Source: NORP309 sp964352735 | Lineage (GTDB): Bacteria > Pseudomonadota > Gammaproteobacteria > Xanthomonadales > Marinicellaceae | Length of the DNA: 64,000 bases | Assembly: GCA_964352735.1 (NCBI GenBank) | Contig: CAYGTC010000018.1 | Span: forward strand, 1 to 64,000 | Direction of reading: 5' to 3' | Part shown: in pieces, positions 8,618-17,866 of the stretch | Layout: every line of letters begins with the position of its first letter | How positions within the stretch are numbered: the stretch's first letter is position 1 | Notes under the pieces: model-generated | Told to the model about the DNA's origin: nothing | Databases searched by the model: none | What the model saw: the letters and a program-made list of their open reading frames with translations, nothing else | Translations under genes and position numbers: made by a program

Positions 8618-9469
8618 ATGCACTATCTTGTTGATTTTGATCCGGTTTTTCTTGACCTTGGTTTTTTACAAATCCACTGGTATGCTATAACATACCTGAT
8701 TGGATTTGGCCTTTTTGTCTTACTAGGCAACCATCTGGTTAAAACCACCGACACCACATGGACTAAAGATCAAGTCTCAGACTTTTTATTTTATGGCGCT
8801 TTGGGTGTCATTATAGGAGGTCGACTCGGCTGGGTATTGTTTTACAGCGAAACATCATTATTAGAAGACCCTTTATTACCGTTCAAAGTTCGTGGTGGTG
8901 GCATGTCTTTTCATGGAGGGCTGATTGGCGTTATTATCGCTATGCTTTATTTCAAATACAAAACCAAAAAAGATTTTTTTGAAATCGCAGATTTTGTTGC
9001 ACCTCTTTGCGCATTAGGCATTGGGTCAGTAAGGGTAGGAAATTTCATTAATGGTGAATTATGGGGTCGTGTAACTGACAAACCATGGGCTATGATTTTT
9101 CCAGACTCTTTACCCAACAACCTATGGAATCAGCCTATGGATCAACTCCGTGAGCTGAATCAACAGGGTTTATTGGATATGTATGCCAGACACCCATCTC
9201 CATTATACGAAGCTTTCCTTGAGGGACTTGTCACGTTCATTATCGTATGGCTAATAGCTAAAAAATTCACCCGCAAAGGTATTGCTGCCGGCACATTTTT
9301 AATGTGTTATGGTTTATCCAGATTTACAGTTGAGTTTTTTCGTGAACCCGACGCCCATCTTGGTTTTATTGCTTTTGATTGGCTGACTATGGGCCAATTA
9401 TTGACAGTACCGATCATCATCACAGGCCTAATCTTCATCAGTGGTATTTTGAGCAATAAAAAGCCTTAA
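8618..9469 (+). CDS. lgt: Prolipoprotein diacylglyceryl transferase
   Basis: The 283-residue inner-membrane enzyme moves diacylglyceryl from phosphatidylglycerol to the lipobox cysteine of prolipoproteins. It has the family signature: N-terminal IHWYAITY, GGRLGWVLFY, the catalytic-region motif MSFHGGLIG, and GNFINGELWGR with the conserved Asn, Glu and Arg. About seven membrane segments are visible. An ATG at 8605 is out of frame, so 8618 is the start. The next gene begins five bases after its stop, which suggests cotranscription with the K+ channel. The window itself encodes likely substrates (lipoproteins starting at 42728, 42775 and 45555). Confidence 0.96.
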   Translation: MHYLVDFDPVFLDLGFLQIHWYAITYLIGFGLFVLLGNHLVKTTDTTWTKDQVSDFLFYGALGVIIGGRLGWVLFYSETSLLEDPLLPFKVRGGGMSFHGGLIGVIIAMLYFKYKTKKDFFEIADFVAPLCALGIGSVRVGNFINGELWGRVTDKPWAMIFPDSLPNNLWNQPMDQLRELNQQGLLDMYARHPSPLYEAFLEGLVTFIIVWLIAKKFTRKGIAAGTFLMCYGLSRFTVEFFREPDAHLGFIAFDWLTMGQLLTVPIIITGLIFISGILSNKKP

Positions 9470-9474
9470 AAATC

Positions 9475-10473
9475 ATGAATAATCCAGTTAAAAAACCAAA
9501 AAGCACCTTCCGCAAAAGTGTTTTTTTGATTTTAGAAAGGCAGGGACATACCAAACTGGCTGAATTTATACATTACTTTTTGATGATTTTGATTGTATTG
9601 ACTGTTATTGCTGTTATCTTAGAAAGCGACCCAGATATTTATCATCAGCATCACAGAGTTTTCATTGTACTTGAATTTGTTGCTCTAACCGTATTTACTT
9701 TTGAGTATTTCCTCAGAGTGTGGTCAAGCGCTGAGATTAAGAAATATCGGCATTTACGGGGCCGCATACGTTATATTTTTACGCCAATGGCATTGGTTGA
9801 TTTAGTTGCTATTTTACCAGTATGGTTCGGTTTCTTTTTATACAAGGATTTAATGGTACTAAGAAGCCTAAGGCTCATCAGGGTCTTTAAGTTGACTCGT
9901 CATTCTCGCTCCATGAATTTACTGATCTCTGTTTTAAAACAAGAAAGTGCCAATATTTTTTCTGCATTTTTTGTTTTATCTATTCTTATCATTGTGGCGG
10001 CAACGGGAATACACATTGTTGAAGGAAATCATCAACCACAGGCATTTGGAACCATTCCTAAATCAATTTGGTGGGCAACTGTCACATTAACAACAGTAGG
10101 TTACGGAGATGTAGTGCCCATCAGCACAGCTGGGAAAATTTTTGGAATAGTCATTGTCATGTCAGGCATAGGCATGGCTGCATTACCTGCAGGTATTCTG
10201 GCATCAGGATTTAATAAAGAAATACAGAGACGCAATGAGCGTTTTAAAAGACAAGTGTTAGCATATCTGACCAATGGAAAACTCGAGACAAAAGAACGTC
10301 AAAAACTACAAAAACTGGCTTATGACTTAGCCATCTCTCAGCAAGATATGAAAGCCATCATATGGGAACTGAAAAAGTTACAACTCAAAAACACCGCATT
10401 TTCTTGCCCAAATTGCGATCAATCAATCATCATTGAACATTATTCAGACAATTTACGACTTAAACACCATTAA
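9475..10473 (+). CDS. Six-TM voltage-gated-type potassium channel
   Basis: The 332-residue product has six membrane segments plus a pore loop. The selectivity filter reads TTVGYGD at about residues 206-212, and an S4-like segment with regularly spaced arginines (LRSLRLIRVFKLTRHSR) lies near 125-145. Together these define a Kv-type channel subunit that would tetramerise in the inner membrane. The cytoplasmic tail is helical and ends with a single CPNCDQ pair that may be half of a metal site. It follows lgt by five bases. Its stop codon TAA (10471-10473) overlaps the left TA border of an inserted repeat element, so the original C-terminus may have been longer or different. Confidence 0.9.
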   Translation: MNNPVKKPKSTFRKSVFLILERQGHTKLAEFIHYFLMILIVLTVIAVILESDPDIYHQHHRVFIVLEFVALTVFTFEYFLRVWSSAEIKKYRHLRGRIRYIFTPMALVDLVAILPVWFGFFLYKDLMVLRSLRLIRVFKLTRHSRSMNLLISVLKQESANIFSAFFVLSILIIVAATGIHIVEGNHQPQAFGTIPKSIWWATVTLTTVGYGDVVPISTAGKIFGIVIVMSGIGMAALPAGILASGFNKEIQRRNERFKRQVLAYLTNGKLETKERQKLQKLAYDLAISQQDMKAIIWELKKLQLKNTAFSCPNCDQSIIIEHYSDNLRLKHH

Positions 10474-10603
10474 CCCGAACTTTTTATCAAAACAATAAAA
10501 AAGTTGATTTTATCAATGAATAACTGACATTGAAGCGATGTTTCTCCAATCTACTTTGCCATTTTTACCCTAAAAATCCATTCTATGATGATATATTCAG
10601 GTA
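10471..10603. repeat. TA-flanked inverted-repeat element, copy B
   Basis: About 129 bp lie between TA borders at 10471-10472 and 10602-10603. The left arm (from 10473) aligns with copy A's left arm. The right arm (10546-10601), read on the minus strand, is nearly identical over some 50 bases to the left arm of copy C, including the shared stretch GGGTAAAAATGGCAAAGTAG. The left border forms part of the TAA stop of the K+ channel gene. The remaining 150 bases before preT are A+T-rich and show no gene. Confidence 0.8.
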
Positions 10604-10753
10604 AAACTCCACAGTAAAAACATTGGTCCTCCATACAACTTGAAAAATTTGTATTTATTATTACTTTTTACCTAAATCAATAGCTTTATAAAAAATCATA
10701 CATCTGATATACTCGTTATTAAAATTATACGAATAAAAATACAGGTAATCCAT

Positions 10754-12094
10754 ATGGTTATTAAGACTGCTGAAAACCACAAAGCATCCAATGGTGTTGA
10801 TATCAATAACAATTTTGATGATTTACACCCCCCTCTCAATTTACAACAAGCCATTGCAGAATCTGATCGTTGTCTTTATTGTTATGATGCGCCTTGCATT
10901 CAAGCGTGCCCTACTTCAATTGATATTCCCACTTTCATTCATCAAATTCGTACAGGTAATACCATTGGTTCAGCCACTACTATTTTGTCACAGAATATCA
11001 TGGGTGGTACATGTGCAAGGGCCTGCCCAACAGAAGTTTTGTGCGAACAAGTTTGTGTTTTAAACACAGGTATTGACCAACCAGTTGAAATCGGTCTATT
11101 ACAACGACATGCGGTTGACCACTTGATCAATACATCCCAAAAACACCCATTTGAACGAACAAACAGCAGTGGGAAAAAAGTAGCCGTCATCGGGGCCGGC
11201 CCTGCTGGATTATCCTGCGCTCACAGACTTGCCATGCTTGGTCATGAAGTTGATGTTTATGAGGCCAAAGACAAAGCTGGTGGCTTAAACGAATATGGAT
11301 TGGCAGCCTATAAAATGGTCAATGACTTTGCTCAAAAGGAAGTGGATTTTCTGCTAGCAATTGGTGGCATTAACATTCACTATAACCAGAAACTTGGTCA
11401 AAACATCCAAATAAAACATCTTGCAGATTCACATGACGCCATTTTTATTGGTGTGGGCCTATCAAACGTTTACGAATTAAATATTCCAAACGAAGGATTA
11501 AAAGGCGTCGAAAATGCTGTTGATTATATTGAAAAAATAAGACAAAACTCTGATAAAGAACGCATAACAGTTGGTAATGATGTCATCGTTATTGGTGCCG
11601 GCAACACCGCAATTGATGCCGCAATTCAATCAAAAAAACTGGGTGCAAATAATGTTACATTAGTGTACCGACGTGGCGAAGCACAAATGAGCGCAACACC
11701 TTATGAAATCGATTTGGCCCGTAAAAACGGTGTGAATATAAAACTCTGGTCAACACCAACAGAAATTATCGGAGGAGAACATGTCACATCTATCCGTTTT
11801 AACAAGACGAAAATCCAAGATGATCAATTCAAAGTAACCGATCAAGACTTTACCCTTGTTGCTGATTTAATACTCAAAGCCATAGGTCAAAAATTAGAGC
11901 CCTCAGGACTTGATGGTATCCCATTAGAACGAGGAAAAATAATAGTTGATGATCAATACCAAACTTCTTCCAAAGGCATATTTGCTGGTGGTGATGCCAT
12001 AGCTTCAGGGGAAGACTTGACAGTACAAGCGGTTGAAGATGGCAAACAAGCAGCGCATGCAATTGATCAATTCATGACACAGGAGCATTCATAA
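10754..12094 (+). CDS. preT: NAD-dependent dihydropyrimidine dehydrogenase, FAD subunit PreT
   Basis: The 446-residue flavoprotein resembles the small subunit of glutamate synthase. N-terminal cysteine motifs for two [4Fe-4S] clusters (CLYCYDAPCIQACP and CARACPTEVLCEQVC) are followed by an FAD-binding motif VIGAGPAGLS near residue 145 and an NAD(P)-binding motif VIGAGNTAID near 278. With PreA it reduces uracil and thymine to the dihydropyrimidines in the cytosol; PreT passes electrons from NAD(P)H. preA starts one base after its stop, so the pair is translationally close, and the order matches E. coli preT-preA. It heads the operon of pyrimidine catabolism genes. Confidence 0.93.
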   Translation: MVIKTAENHKASNGVDINNNFDDLHPPLNLQQAIAESDRCLYCYDAPCIQACPTSIDIPTFIHQIRTGNTIGSATTILSQNIMGGTCARACPTEVLCEQVCVLNTGIDQPVEIGLLQRHAVDHLINTSQKHPFERTNSSGKKVAVIGAGPAGLSCAHRLAMLGHEVDVYEAKDKAGGLNEYGLAAYKMVNDFAQKEVDFLLAIGGINIHYNQKLGQNIQIKHLADSHDAIFIGVGLSNVYELNIPNEGLKGVENAVDYIEKIRQNSDKERITVGNDVIVIGAGNTAIDAAIQSKKLGANNVTLVYRRGEAQMSATPYEIDLARKNGVNIKLWSTPTEIIGGEHVTSIRFNKTKIQDDQFKVTDQDFTLVADLILKAIGQKLEPSGLDGIPLERGKIIVDDQYQTSSKGIFAGGDAIASGEDLTVQAVEDGKQAAHAIDQFMTQEHS

Positions 12095-12095
12095 C

Positions 12096-13364
12096 ATGGC
12101 AAACTTAAGATGTAATATTGCAGGTATTGATAGCATCAACCCATTTTGGCTGGCATCAGCCCCTCCAACTGATAAGTACATCAATGTTGTTCGTGCTTTT
12201 AAAGCAGGCTGGGGAGGTGTGGTCTGGAAAACTTTAGGGGAAGATCCACCTGTCATCAATGTTTCCAGCAGATATGGTGTACACAAAAATAATAATCGAT
12301 CCATCGTTGGTATCAATAATATAGAATTGATCAGTGACAGGCCTTTGCAGGTCAATTTAGACGAAATTAAAAGGGTTCGTGAAGAATGGCCTGATCGAGT
12401 TATTATTGGTTCTATGATGGCTGTGATTGAAGAACGTGCCTGGAAGGAACTTGCCATAAAAATCGCAGATGCTGGAGTACAGGGAATAGAGCTCAACCTT
12501 GGCTGCCCACATGGCATGTGTGAAAGAGGCATGGGCTCAGCGATTGGCCAAGTACCAGAAATGGTAGAAAAAGTAACACGATGGGTTAAGGAAGTAGTTG
12601 ATATACCTGTATTCACTAAATTAACACCCAATATCACCAATATATTATGGTCAGCAGAGGCAGCCCAACAAGGTGGGGCAGATGCTGTTGCCTTAATCAA
12701 CACAGTTAACTCTATCGTTTCAGTGGATTTAGATCACATGTCACCCACTCCAATTGTTGATGGCAAAGGAACACATGGAGGTTATTGCGGTACAGCTGTC
12801 AAGCCCATTGCTCTGAATATGGTTGCTGAAATAGCACGAAATCACAATACAAAAGATTTGAAAATATCAGCCATTGGTGGCATTGAAAACTGGCGCGATG
12901 CTGCAGAATTTATTGCTCTAGGGGCCTCTGGATTACAAGTTTGTACCGCAGCAATGCTATATGGATTTAGGATAGTAGATGACATGATACAAGGCTTGAG
13001 TCGCTGGATGGATGAAAAAGGTTATGCCTGTATAGAAGATTTTCGCGGAATGGCAGTGCCTAACACCGTTGATTGGAATGAACTCAACATGAACTACGAT
13101 ACCAAGGCATTGATAGATCATGATTCCTGCATAGAATGTGGCCGATGCCATATAGCATGTGAAGACACCAGTCATCAAGCCATTCAATTTTCTGTGAATG
13201 AAAGCGGTCAACGTACATTTACTGTGATAGATGATGAGTGTGTTGGCTGTAATTTATGTGCAATGATTTGTCCAGTACCGAATTGTATAGAGATGGTTCC
13301 TGTTAAAAACGACCTACCGCCCATGACATGGCCAGAAAATCCATTAAACCCAATGAATAAATAA
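12096..13364 (+). CDS. preA: NAD-dependent dihydropyrimidine dehydrogenase, catalytic subunit PreA
   Basis: The 422-residue product has an FMN TIM-barrel of the dihydroorotate/dihydropyrimidine dehydrogenase type up to about residue 320 (for example ELNLGCPHGMCERGMG with the active-site cysteine loop, and SAIGGIENWRDA at the phosphate site). A ferredoxin-like tail follows with two [4Fe-4S] motifs, CIECGRC near 345 and CVGCNLCAMICPVP near 382. It reduces the pyrimidine ring in the first step of reductive uracil/thymine breakdown, with electrons from PreT. AGGAGC 10 bases upstream supports this start. The aminotransferase gene follows after four bases. Confidence 0.95.
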   Translation: MANLRCNIAGIDSINPFWLASAPPTDKYINVVRAFKAGWGGVVWKTLGEDPPVINVSSRYGVHKNNNRSIVGINNIELISDRPLQVNLDEIKRVREEWPDRVIIGSMMAVIEERAWKELAIKIADAGVQGIELNLGCPHGMCERGMGSAIGQVPEMVEKVTRWVKEVVDIPVFTKLTPNITNILWSAEAAQQGGADAVALINTVNSIVSVDLDHMSPTPIVDGKGTHGGYCGTAVKPIALNMVAEIARNHNTKDLKISAIGGIENWRDAAEFIALGASGLQVCTAAMLYGFRIVDDMIQGLSRWMDEKGYACIEDFRGMAVPNTVDWNELNMNYDTKALIDHDSCIECGRCHIACEDTSHQAIQFSVNESGQRTFTVIDDECVGCNLCAMICPVPNCIEMVPVKNDLPPMTWPENPLNPMNK

Positions 13365-13368
13365 AATA

Positions 13369-14679
13369 ATGAACAAACAAAACTTAGAAAACTATTGGAT
13401 GCCGTTTACCGCAAATAGGCATTTTAAAGCCAACCCGCGTTTGGTTGAAAGTGCTGACGGCATGTATTATACATTGACCGATGGGCGAAAATTATTGGAT
13501 GGCATAGCTGGATTGTGGTGCTGTAATGCAGGGCATAACAGACCTCGAATAGTAGAAGCGATAAAACAACAAATTGATACACTTGATTATTCACCTGCAT
13601 TCCAAATGGGCCACCCCAAACAATTTGAATTGGCCGAAAGATTGGCTGCCATCATGCCAGGTGACCTGAATAAAATATTCTTTACCAACAGTGGCTCAGA
13701 ATCTGTTGAAACAGCATTAAAAATGGCCATTGCATATCATCGTGTGAGAGGTGAAGGTCAGAGAACACGTTTGATTGGCCGTGAAAAAGGCTATCATGGC
13801 GTTAATTTTGGTGGCATGTCAGTTGGAGGAATGCCTGCCAATCGTAAAATGTTTGGTTCACTTATGTCTGGGGTTGATCATTTAAGACACACCCATGGTG
13901 TTGAAGGCAATGCATTTTCACTGGGACAGCCCGAGCATGGTGCTGAGCTGGCTGATGACTTAATTCGAATGATCGAATTGCATGATGCATCAACCATTGC
14001 AGCTGTTATAGTAGAGCCATTGGCTGGTTCAGCCGGGGTAATATTACCCCCTAAAGGCTATCTTGAAAGATTAAGAAAAATTTGTGATGAACATGGTATC
14101 TTGTTGATTTTTGATGAGGTCATCACTGGCTTTGGACGTTTAGGCGCCCCTTTTGCCGCTAATTTCTTCGATGTGATTCCAGATATCACCACCACTGCAA
14201 AAGGACTGGCTAATGGCGTGATTCCAATGGGAGCCGTTTTTGTCCAAGATAAAATTTATGAAGCTTTTATGACTGGGCCAGATAACGCTGTCGAATTTTT
14301 CCATGGTTATACGTTCTCAGGAAATCCAATGGCGTGTGCTGCTGCATTAGCCACATTAGACACCTATGAAGAGGATCAATTATTCACACGTGGTACAGAG
14401 CTCTCCGATTATTGGCAAAAATCGGCCCATTCTCTCAAAGATTTGGACCTCGTTATTGATGTCAGAAATCTAGGCTTAATTGCAGGTATTGAACTACAAC
14501 CCAGAGCGGGGCAACCGACAGCACGTGCTTTCGAAGCTTTTCTTAAAGCCTATGACGCAGGTTTATTGATTAGGACAACTGGAGATACCATTGCTTTATC
14601 ACCACCTCTGATCATCGAAAAATCGCAAATAGACTTTGCATTTAACACATTAAAAGACATTATTAGTCACTTGGCATAA
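13369..14679 (+). CDS. Class III omega-aminotransferase, probably beta-alanine:pyruvate
   Basis: The 436-residue PLP enzyme of aminotransferase class III has GSESVETALKMA, IVEPLAGSAGV, the cofactor-binding DEVITGFGRLG and the Schiff-base lysine in TTAKGLANG (about residue 278). The start MPFTANRxF and the overall length are those of omega-amino acid:pyruvate aminotransferases. In this operon it should take beta-alanine (from uracil) or beta-aminoisobutyrate (from thymine) to malonate or methylmalonate semialdehyde, the substrates of the dehydrogenase encoded four bases downstream. Substrate choice is inferred from context; sequence alone does not exclude other omega-amines. Confidence 0.88.
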   Translation: MNKQNLENYWMPFTANRHFKANPRLVESADGMYYTLTDGRKLLDGIAGLWCCNAGHNRPRIVEAIKQQIDTLDYSPAFQMGHPKQFELAERLAAIMPGDLNKIFFTNSGSESVETALKMAIAYHRVRGEGQRTRLIGREKGYHGVNFGGMSVGGMPANRKMFGSLMSGVDHLRHTHGVEGNAFSLGQPEHGAELADDLIRMIELHDASTIAAVIVEPLAGSAGVILPPKGYLERLRKICDEHGILLIFDEVITGFGRLGAPFAANFFDVIPDITTTAKGLANGVIPMGAVFVQDKIYEAFMTGPDNAVEFFHGYTFSGNPMACAAALATLDTYEEDQLFTRGTELSDYWQKSAHSLKDLDLVIDVRNLGLIAGIELQPRAGQPTARAFEAFLKAYDAGLLIRTTGDTIALSPPLIIEKSQIDFAFNTLKDIISHLA

Positions 14680-14683
14680 CAAC

Positions 14684-16180
14684 ATGAATCAGATAAAACA
14701 TATCATTAATGGGGAAACCACTGCTGGTACTTCTACCCAAACTCAAGCGGTATTCAACCCAGCTACAGGCCAACAATCTGCTGATCTATTTTTGGGTACG
14801 CCTAAAGACATTGATGCGGCAGTTGAAAGCTCACAAAAAGCATTTGAATCGTGGTCAACCACACCACCTGCAAAACGTGCGAAAGTCATGTTTAATATGC
14901 GTCAATTACTGATTGATAATGCTGACCTAGTTGCTGAAACCATCAGCAAAGAGCATGGCAAAACTCACGATGATGCATTGGGTGAAGTCACCCGTGCACT
15001 TGAAGTGGTAGAATATGCTTGTGGCATTACTGAAAAACTAAAAGGCGACTTTAACAGTGATGTGGGCCCAGGTATCGATACACATTCAAATAGACAACCT
15101 TTGGGTGTTGTGGCTGGCATTACCCCTTTCAACTTCCCTTCAATGGTACCCTTGTGGATGATACCGATGGCTTTAGCTTGCGGCAATACTTTTATCCTAA
15201 AACCATCAGAACGAGATCCATCAAGTGCAAACCTCATTCATAAACTGTTTTCCCAAGCTGGTTTGCCGGCAGGCGTTTTAAACGTGGTCCATGGTGGAAA
15301 AGATGTTGTTGATGCCATTTTAGATCATAAAACCATTCAAGCGGTGAGTTTCGTTGGCTCCACCCCCATTGCCGAATATGTTTACAGCCGTGGTTGCGCT
15401 GCTGGCAAACGTGTTCAGGCGCTAGGTGGAGCAAAAAACCACATGATTATTATGCCAGATGCTGACCTTGATCAAGCTGCTGATGCATTGATGGGTGCTG
15501 GCTTTGGTTCAGCTGGGGAACGCTGCATGGCCATAAGCATGGCGGTACCTATAGGAAAAGATACAGCAGACAAATTAATAGAAAAACTGATCCCACAGGT
15601 GCAAAATCTCAATATAGGTCCCTATGATCAAAAAGGGGCCGAAATGGGCCCAGTGATTACCAAAGATGCACAAAAGCGCATTGAAGGTTTAATTGATCAA
15701 GGAGAAAATGAAGGAGCCAAGGTCGTAGTTGATGGCAGAAACCTTAAAATTAAAGGTTATGAAGAAGGCTTTTGGGTAGGCGCTACTCTACTCGATTATG
15801 TGACTGCTGAAATGAGTGTTTATAAACAAGAGATCTTCGGACCAGTTTTATCTGTTTTAAGAGCTGATACTTATCAACAAGCGGTTGATTTGATCAATGC
15901 GCATGAATATGGTAATGGCACAGCTATTTTCACGCGAGACGGCGATGCTGCTCGCGATTTTGCCAATAAAATACAAGTGGGTATGGTCGGCATTAATGTG
16001 CCCATACCTGTACCTGTGGCCTATCACAGTTTTGGCGGTTGGAAACGTTCTATATTTGGCGCCCATGGTATTTATGGACCAGAAGCGGTTCATTTTTATA
16101 CCCGATTGAAAACCATCACAACACGTTGGCCAACGGGCATCAGAAAAGGCGCACAATTTAACTTCCCAAGTATGGATTAA
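14684..16180 (+). CDS. mmsA: CoA-acylating methylmalonate-semialdehyde dehydrogenase
   Basis: The 498-residue aldehyde dehydrogenase superfamily protein has the MMSDH hallmarks: GITPFNFPSMVPLWM, the GAKNH loop replacing the usual general-base glutamate motif, and the catalytic cysteine in GSAGERCMA (about residue 281). MMSDH converts malonate semialdehyde to acetyl-CoA and methylmalonate semialdehyde to propionyl-CoA with NAD and CoA, closing the uracil/thymine route. It follows the aminotransferase by four bases, a typical pairing. A 186-base gap with degraded coding sequence separates it from the next gene. Confidence 0.92.
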   Translation: MNQIKHIINGETTAGTSTQTQAVFNPATGQQSADLFLGTPKDIDAAVESSQKAFESWSTTPPAKRAKVMFNMRQLLIDNADLVAETISKEHGKTHDDALGEVTRALEVVEYACGITEKLKGDFNSDVGPGIDTHSNRQPLGVVAGITPFNFPSMVPLWMIPMALACGNTFILKPSERDPSSANLIHKLFSQAGLPAGVLNVVHGGKDVVDAILDHKTIQAVSFVGSTPIAEYVYSRGCAAGKRVQALGGAKNHMIIMPDADLDQAADALMGAGFGSAGERCMAISMAVPIGKDTADKLIEKLIPQVQNLNIGPYDQKGAEMGPVITKDAQKRIEGLIDQGENEGAKVVVDGRNLKIKGYEEGFWVGATLLDYVTAEMSVYKQEIFGPVLSVLRADTYQQAVDLINAHEYGNGTAIFTRDGDAARDFANKIQVGMVGINVPIPVPVAYHSFGGWKRSIFGAHGIYGPEAVHFYTRLKTITTRWPTGIRKGAQFNFPSMD

Positions 16181-16190
16181 TATTAAGTTA

Positions 16191-16370
16191 ATGATTGAAA
16201 CAAAGGCATTAATTTTAATAGTACTGTTATAACAAGTCGATTTAGCCAAACGTATTATTCAATCTAAGTCCGTTTTTGGTGATGAAATTAATGTTGCTGA
16301 AGCTAATTAGTGGCGTTCAAGAACAAAAATAAGTAAACACAAAGAGACATATAATAAAACTATAACATGA
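16191..16370 (+). pseudogene. Possible degraded small reading frame
   Basis: An ATG at 16191 opens a frame whose 59 sense codons are interrupted by two stops (TAA after 13 codons, TAG at 16308-16310). The middle section VDLAKRIIQSKSVFGDEIN is protein-like. The frame ends exactly at the ATGA that overlaps the GNAT start, as if it had once been coupled to it. I do not recognise the sequence, and chance is not excluded. Confidence 0.25.
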
Positions 16371-16831
16371 TTGAATTGACTGCAATTACCTCGATAGAAT
16401 TTGAAAAATATAAAAATATTTTCATCAAAGAGGAAGCCATTGAAGCCACTGATGTTTTCAAATATCCTTCAGAAGATATAAATAACAAGGCTATCAATGA
16501 GTTTGACAAATACTTTCCCAATGAGGAAATACAAAAAAATGAATACCTCAAATGCATTAAATTCTATCAAAAAAACAACGATAAAACACTCGGATACTTA
16601 TGGTATAGTATCTCTGATGATCACCTTTTTATTTTGGATTTCTATATTCACAAAGAATTCAGGGGTCAAGGTTATGGCACACAAACACTTGAAAAGTTAC
16701 AGGACATTGCTTTAAGTAATAATATACACCAAATGAGATTAAGGGTGGCACACAATAATACACGTGCCTTTAAGCTTTATCAAGAACTTGGATTTTCAGT
16801 AACGGGTTTGAATATGATTCAATGGTTTTAA
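16367..16831 (+). CDS. GNAT family N-acetyltransferase
   Basis: The 154-residue GNAT fold carries the acetyl-CoA loop (RGQGYGTQTLEKL, about residues 98-110) and the late motif NNTRAFKLYQELGF typical of RimI-like members. The N-terminal half is rich in Asp, Glu, Lys and Ile and is not a family hallmark. It sits inside the pyrimidine catabolism operon, between mmsA and the ureidopropionase gene, with no clear ribosome-binding site, and its base composition is more A+T-rich than its neighbours. It may be an insertion rather than a pathway component. The substrate cannot be predicted. Confidence 0.85.
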   Translation: MIELTAITSIEFEKYKNIFIKEEAIEATDVFKYPSEDINNKAINEFDKYFPNEEIQKNEYLKCIKFYQKNNDKTLGYLWYSISDDHLFILDFYIHKEFRGQGYGTQTLEKLQDIALSNNIHQMRLRVAHNNTRAFKLYQELGFSVTGLNMIQWF

Positions 16832-16929
16832 TATAAAAATACCTGCCATACAAGGAACAAATGAGAATGCCGATTGCTTAACAAACACATACAAATAAAC
16901 ATATAAAATAAGAACAATAGAGGAAAAAG

Positions 16930-17802
16930 ATGAAACGACAATTAAAAGCAGCAGTGATCCAAATGGGTCTTAAAAGCTCTACTGATAATGATCCAGAAAC
17001 CATTCGCCAAGCCATGATCAACGCACACATACCACTGATTGAAGAAGCGGGTGAAAAAGGTGTACAAGTATTGAGTTTTCAGGAGGTTTTTACCCAACCC
17101 TATTTTTGCCCATCCCAAGACAGTAAATGGTATGAAAGTGCCGAATCGATTCCAAATGGCCCAACAACACGATTGATGCAAGAATATGCTGCCAAGTATC
17201 GCATGGTCATTGTTGTGCCCATTTATGAAAAAGATGATGTAACAGGTGTTTATTACAATACCGCCGCAGTTATCGATGCTGATGGCAGTTATATTGGCAA
17301 ATACCGCAAAACACACATACCTCAAGTTGCTGGTTTTTGGGAAAAGTTCTTTTTTAAACCAGGTGCATCTGAGTGGCCAGTCTTTCAAACACAATATTGT
17401 AAACTGGGTGTGTATATTTGTTACGATCGTCACTTCCCAGAAGGTTGGAGAGCTCTGGCACTCAATGGTGCTGAATATATTATTAATCCATCCGCTACTG
17501 TTGCAGGCTTATCAGAATACTTGTGGAAGCTGGAACAGCCTGCATCTGCTGCCGCTAATGGTTGTTGGATTGCTGCCATCAACAGAGTAGGTATAGAAGA
17601 GCCATGGAATATTGGCGAATTTTATGGCCAAAGTTATTTTGTCAACCCCAGGGGTCAAATTGAAAAACAAGCCAGTAGAGACCAAGATGAATTATTGATC
17701 CATGATCTTGATATGGGTATGGTTGAAGAAGTCAGGAACACCTGGCAGTTCTTTAGGGATCGCAGACCAAGCACTTATACAAAACTTACAGATGGTGAAT
17801 AA
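16930..17802 (+). CDS. Beta-ureidopropionase (N-carbamoyl-beta-alanine amidohydrolase)
   Basis: The 290-residue nitrilase-superfamily enzyme has the complete catalytic triad: Glu52 (SFQEVF), Lys127 (YRKTHIP) and Cys164 (YICYDRHFPEGWR). The last motif and the length match bacterial beta-ureidopropionases and N-carbamoylputrescine amidases. In this operon it should hydrolyse N-carbamoyl-beta-alanine to beta-alanine, CO2 and ammonia, feeding the aminotransferase encoded upstream. N-carbamoylputrescine is the main alternative substrate. AGAGGAAAAA before the ATG is a good ribosome-binding site. Confidence 0.88.
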   Translation: MKRQLKAAVIQMGLKSSTDNDPETIRQAMINAHIPLIEEAGEKGVQVLSFQEVFTQPYFCPSQDSKWYESAESIPNGPTTRLMQEYAAKYRMVIVVPIYEKDDVTGVYYNTAAVIDADGSYIGKYRKTHIPQVAGFWEKFFFKPGASEWPVFQTQYCKLGVYICYDRHFPEGWRALALNGAEYIINPSATVAGLSEYLWKLEQPASAAANGCWIAAINRVGIEEPWNIGEFYGQSYFVNPRGQIEKQASRDQDELLIHDLDMGMVEEVRNTWQFFRDRRPSTYTKLTDGE

Positions 17803-17866
17803 ACTTTAGAGTTCTTTAACCACAATCAATTTTATTATCATTAATAAACGATAATCAGGAAACACA

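Noticed and set aside
15857..16249. 130-codon minus-strand ORF
   Set aside because: Antisense to the end of mmsA; no domain pattern.
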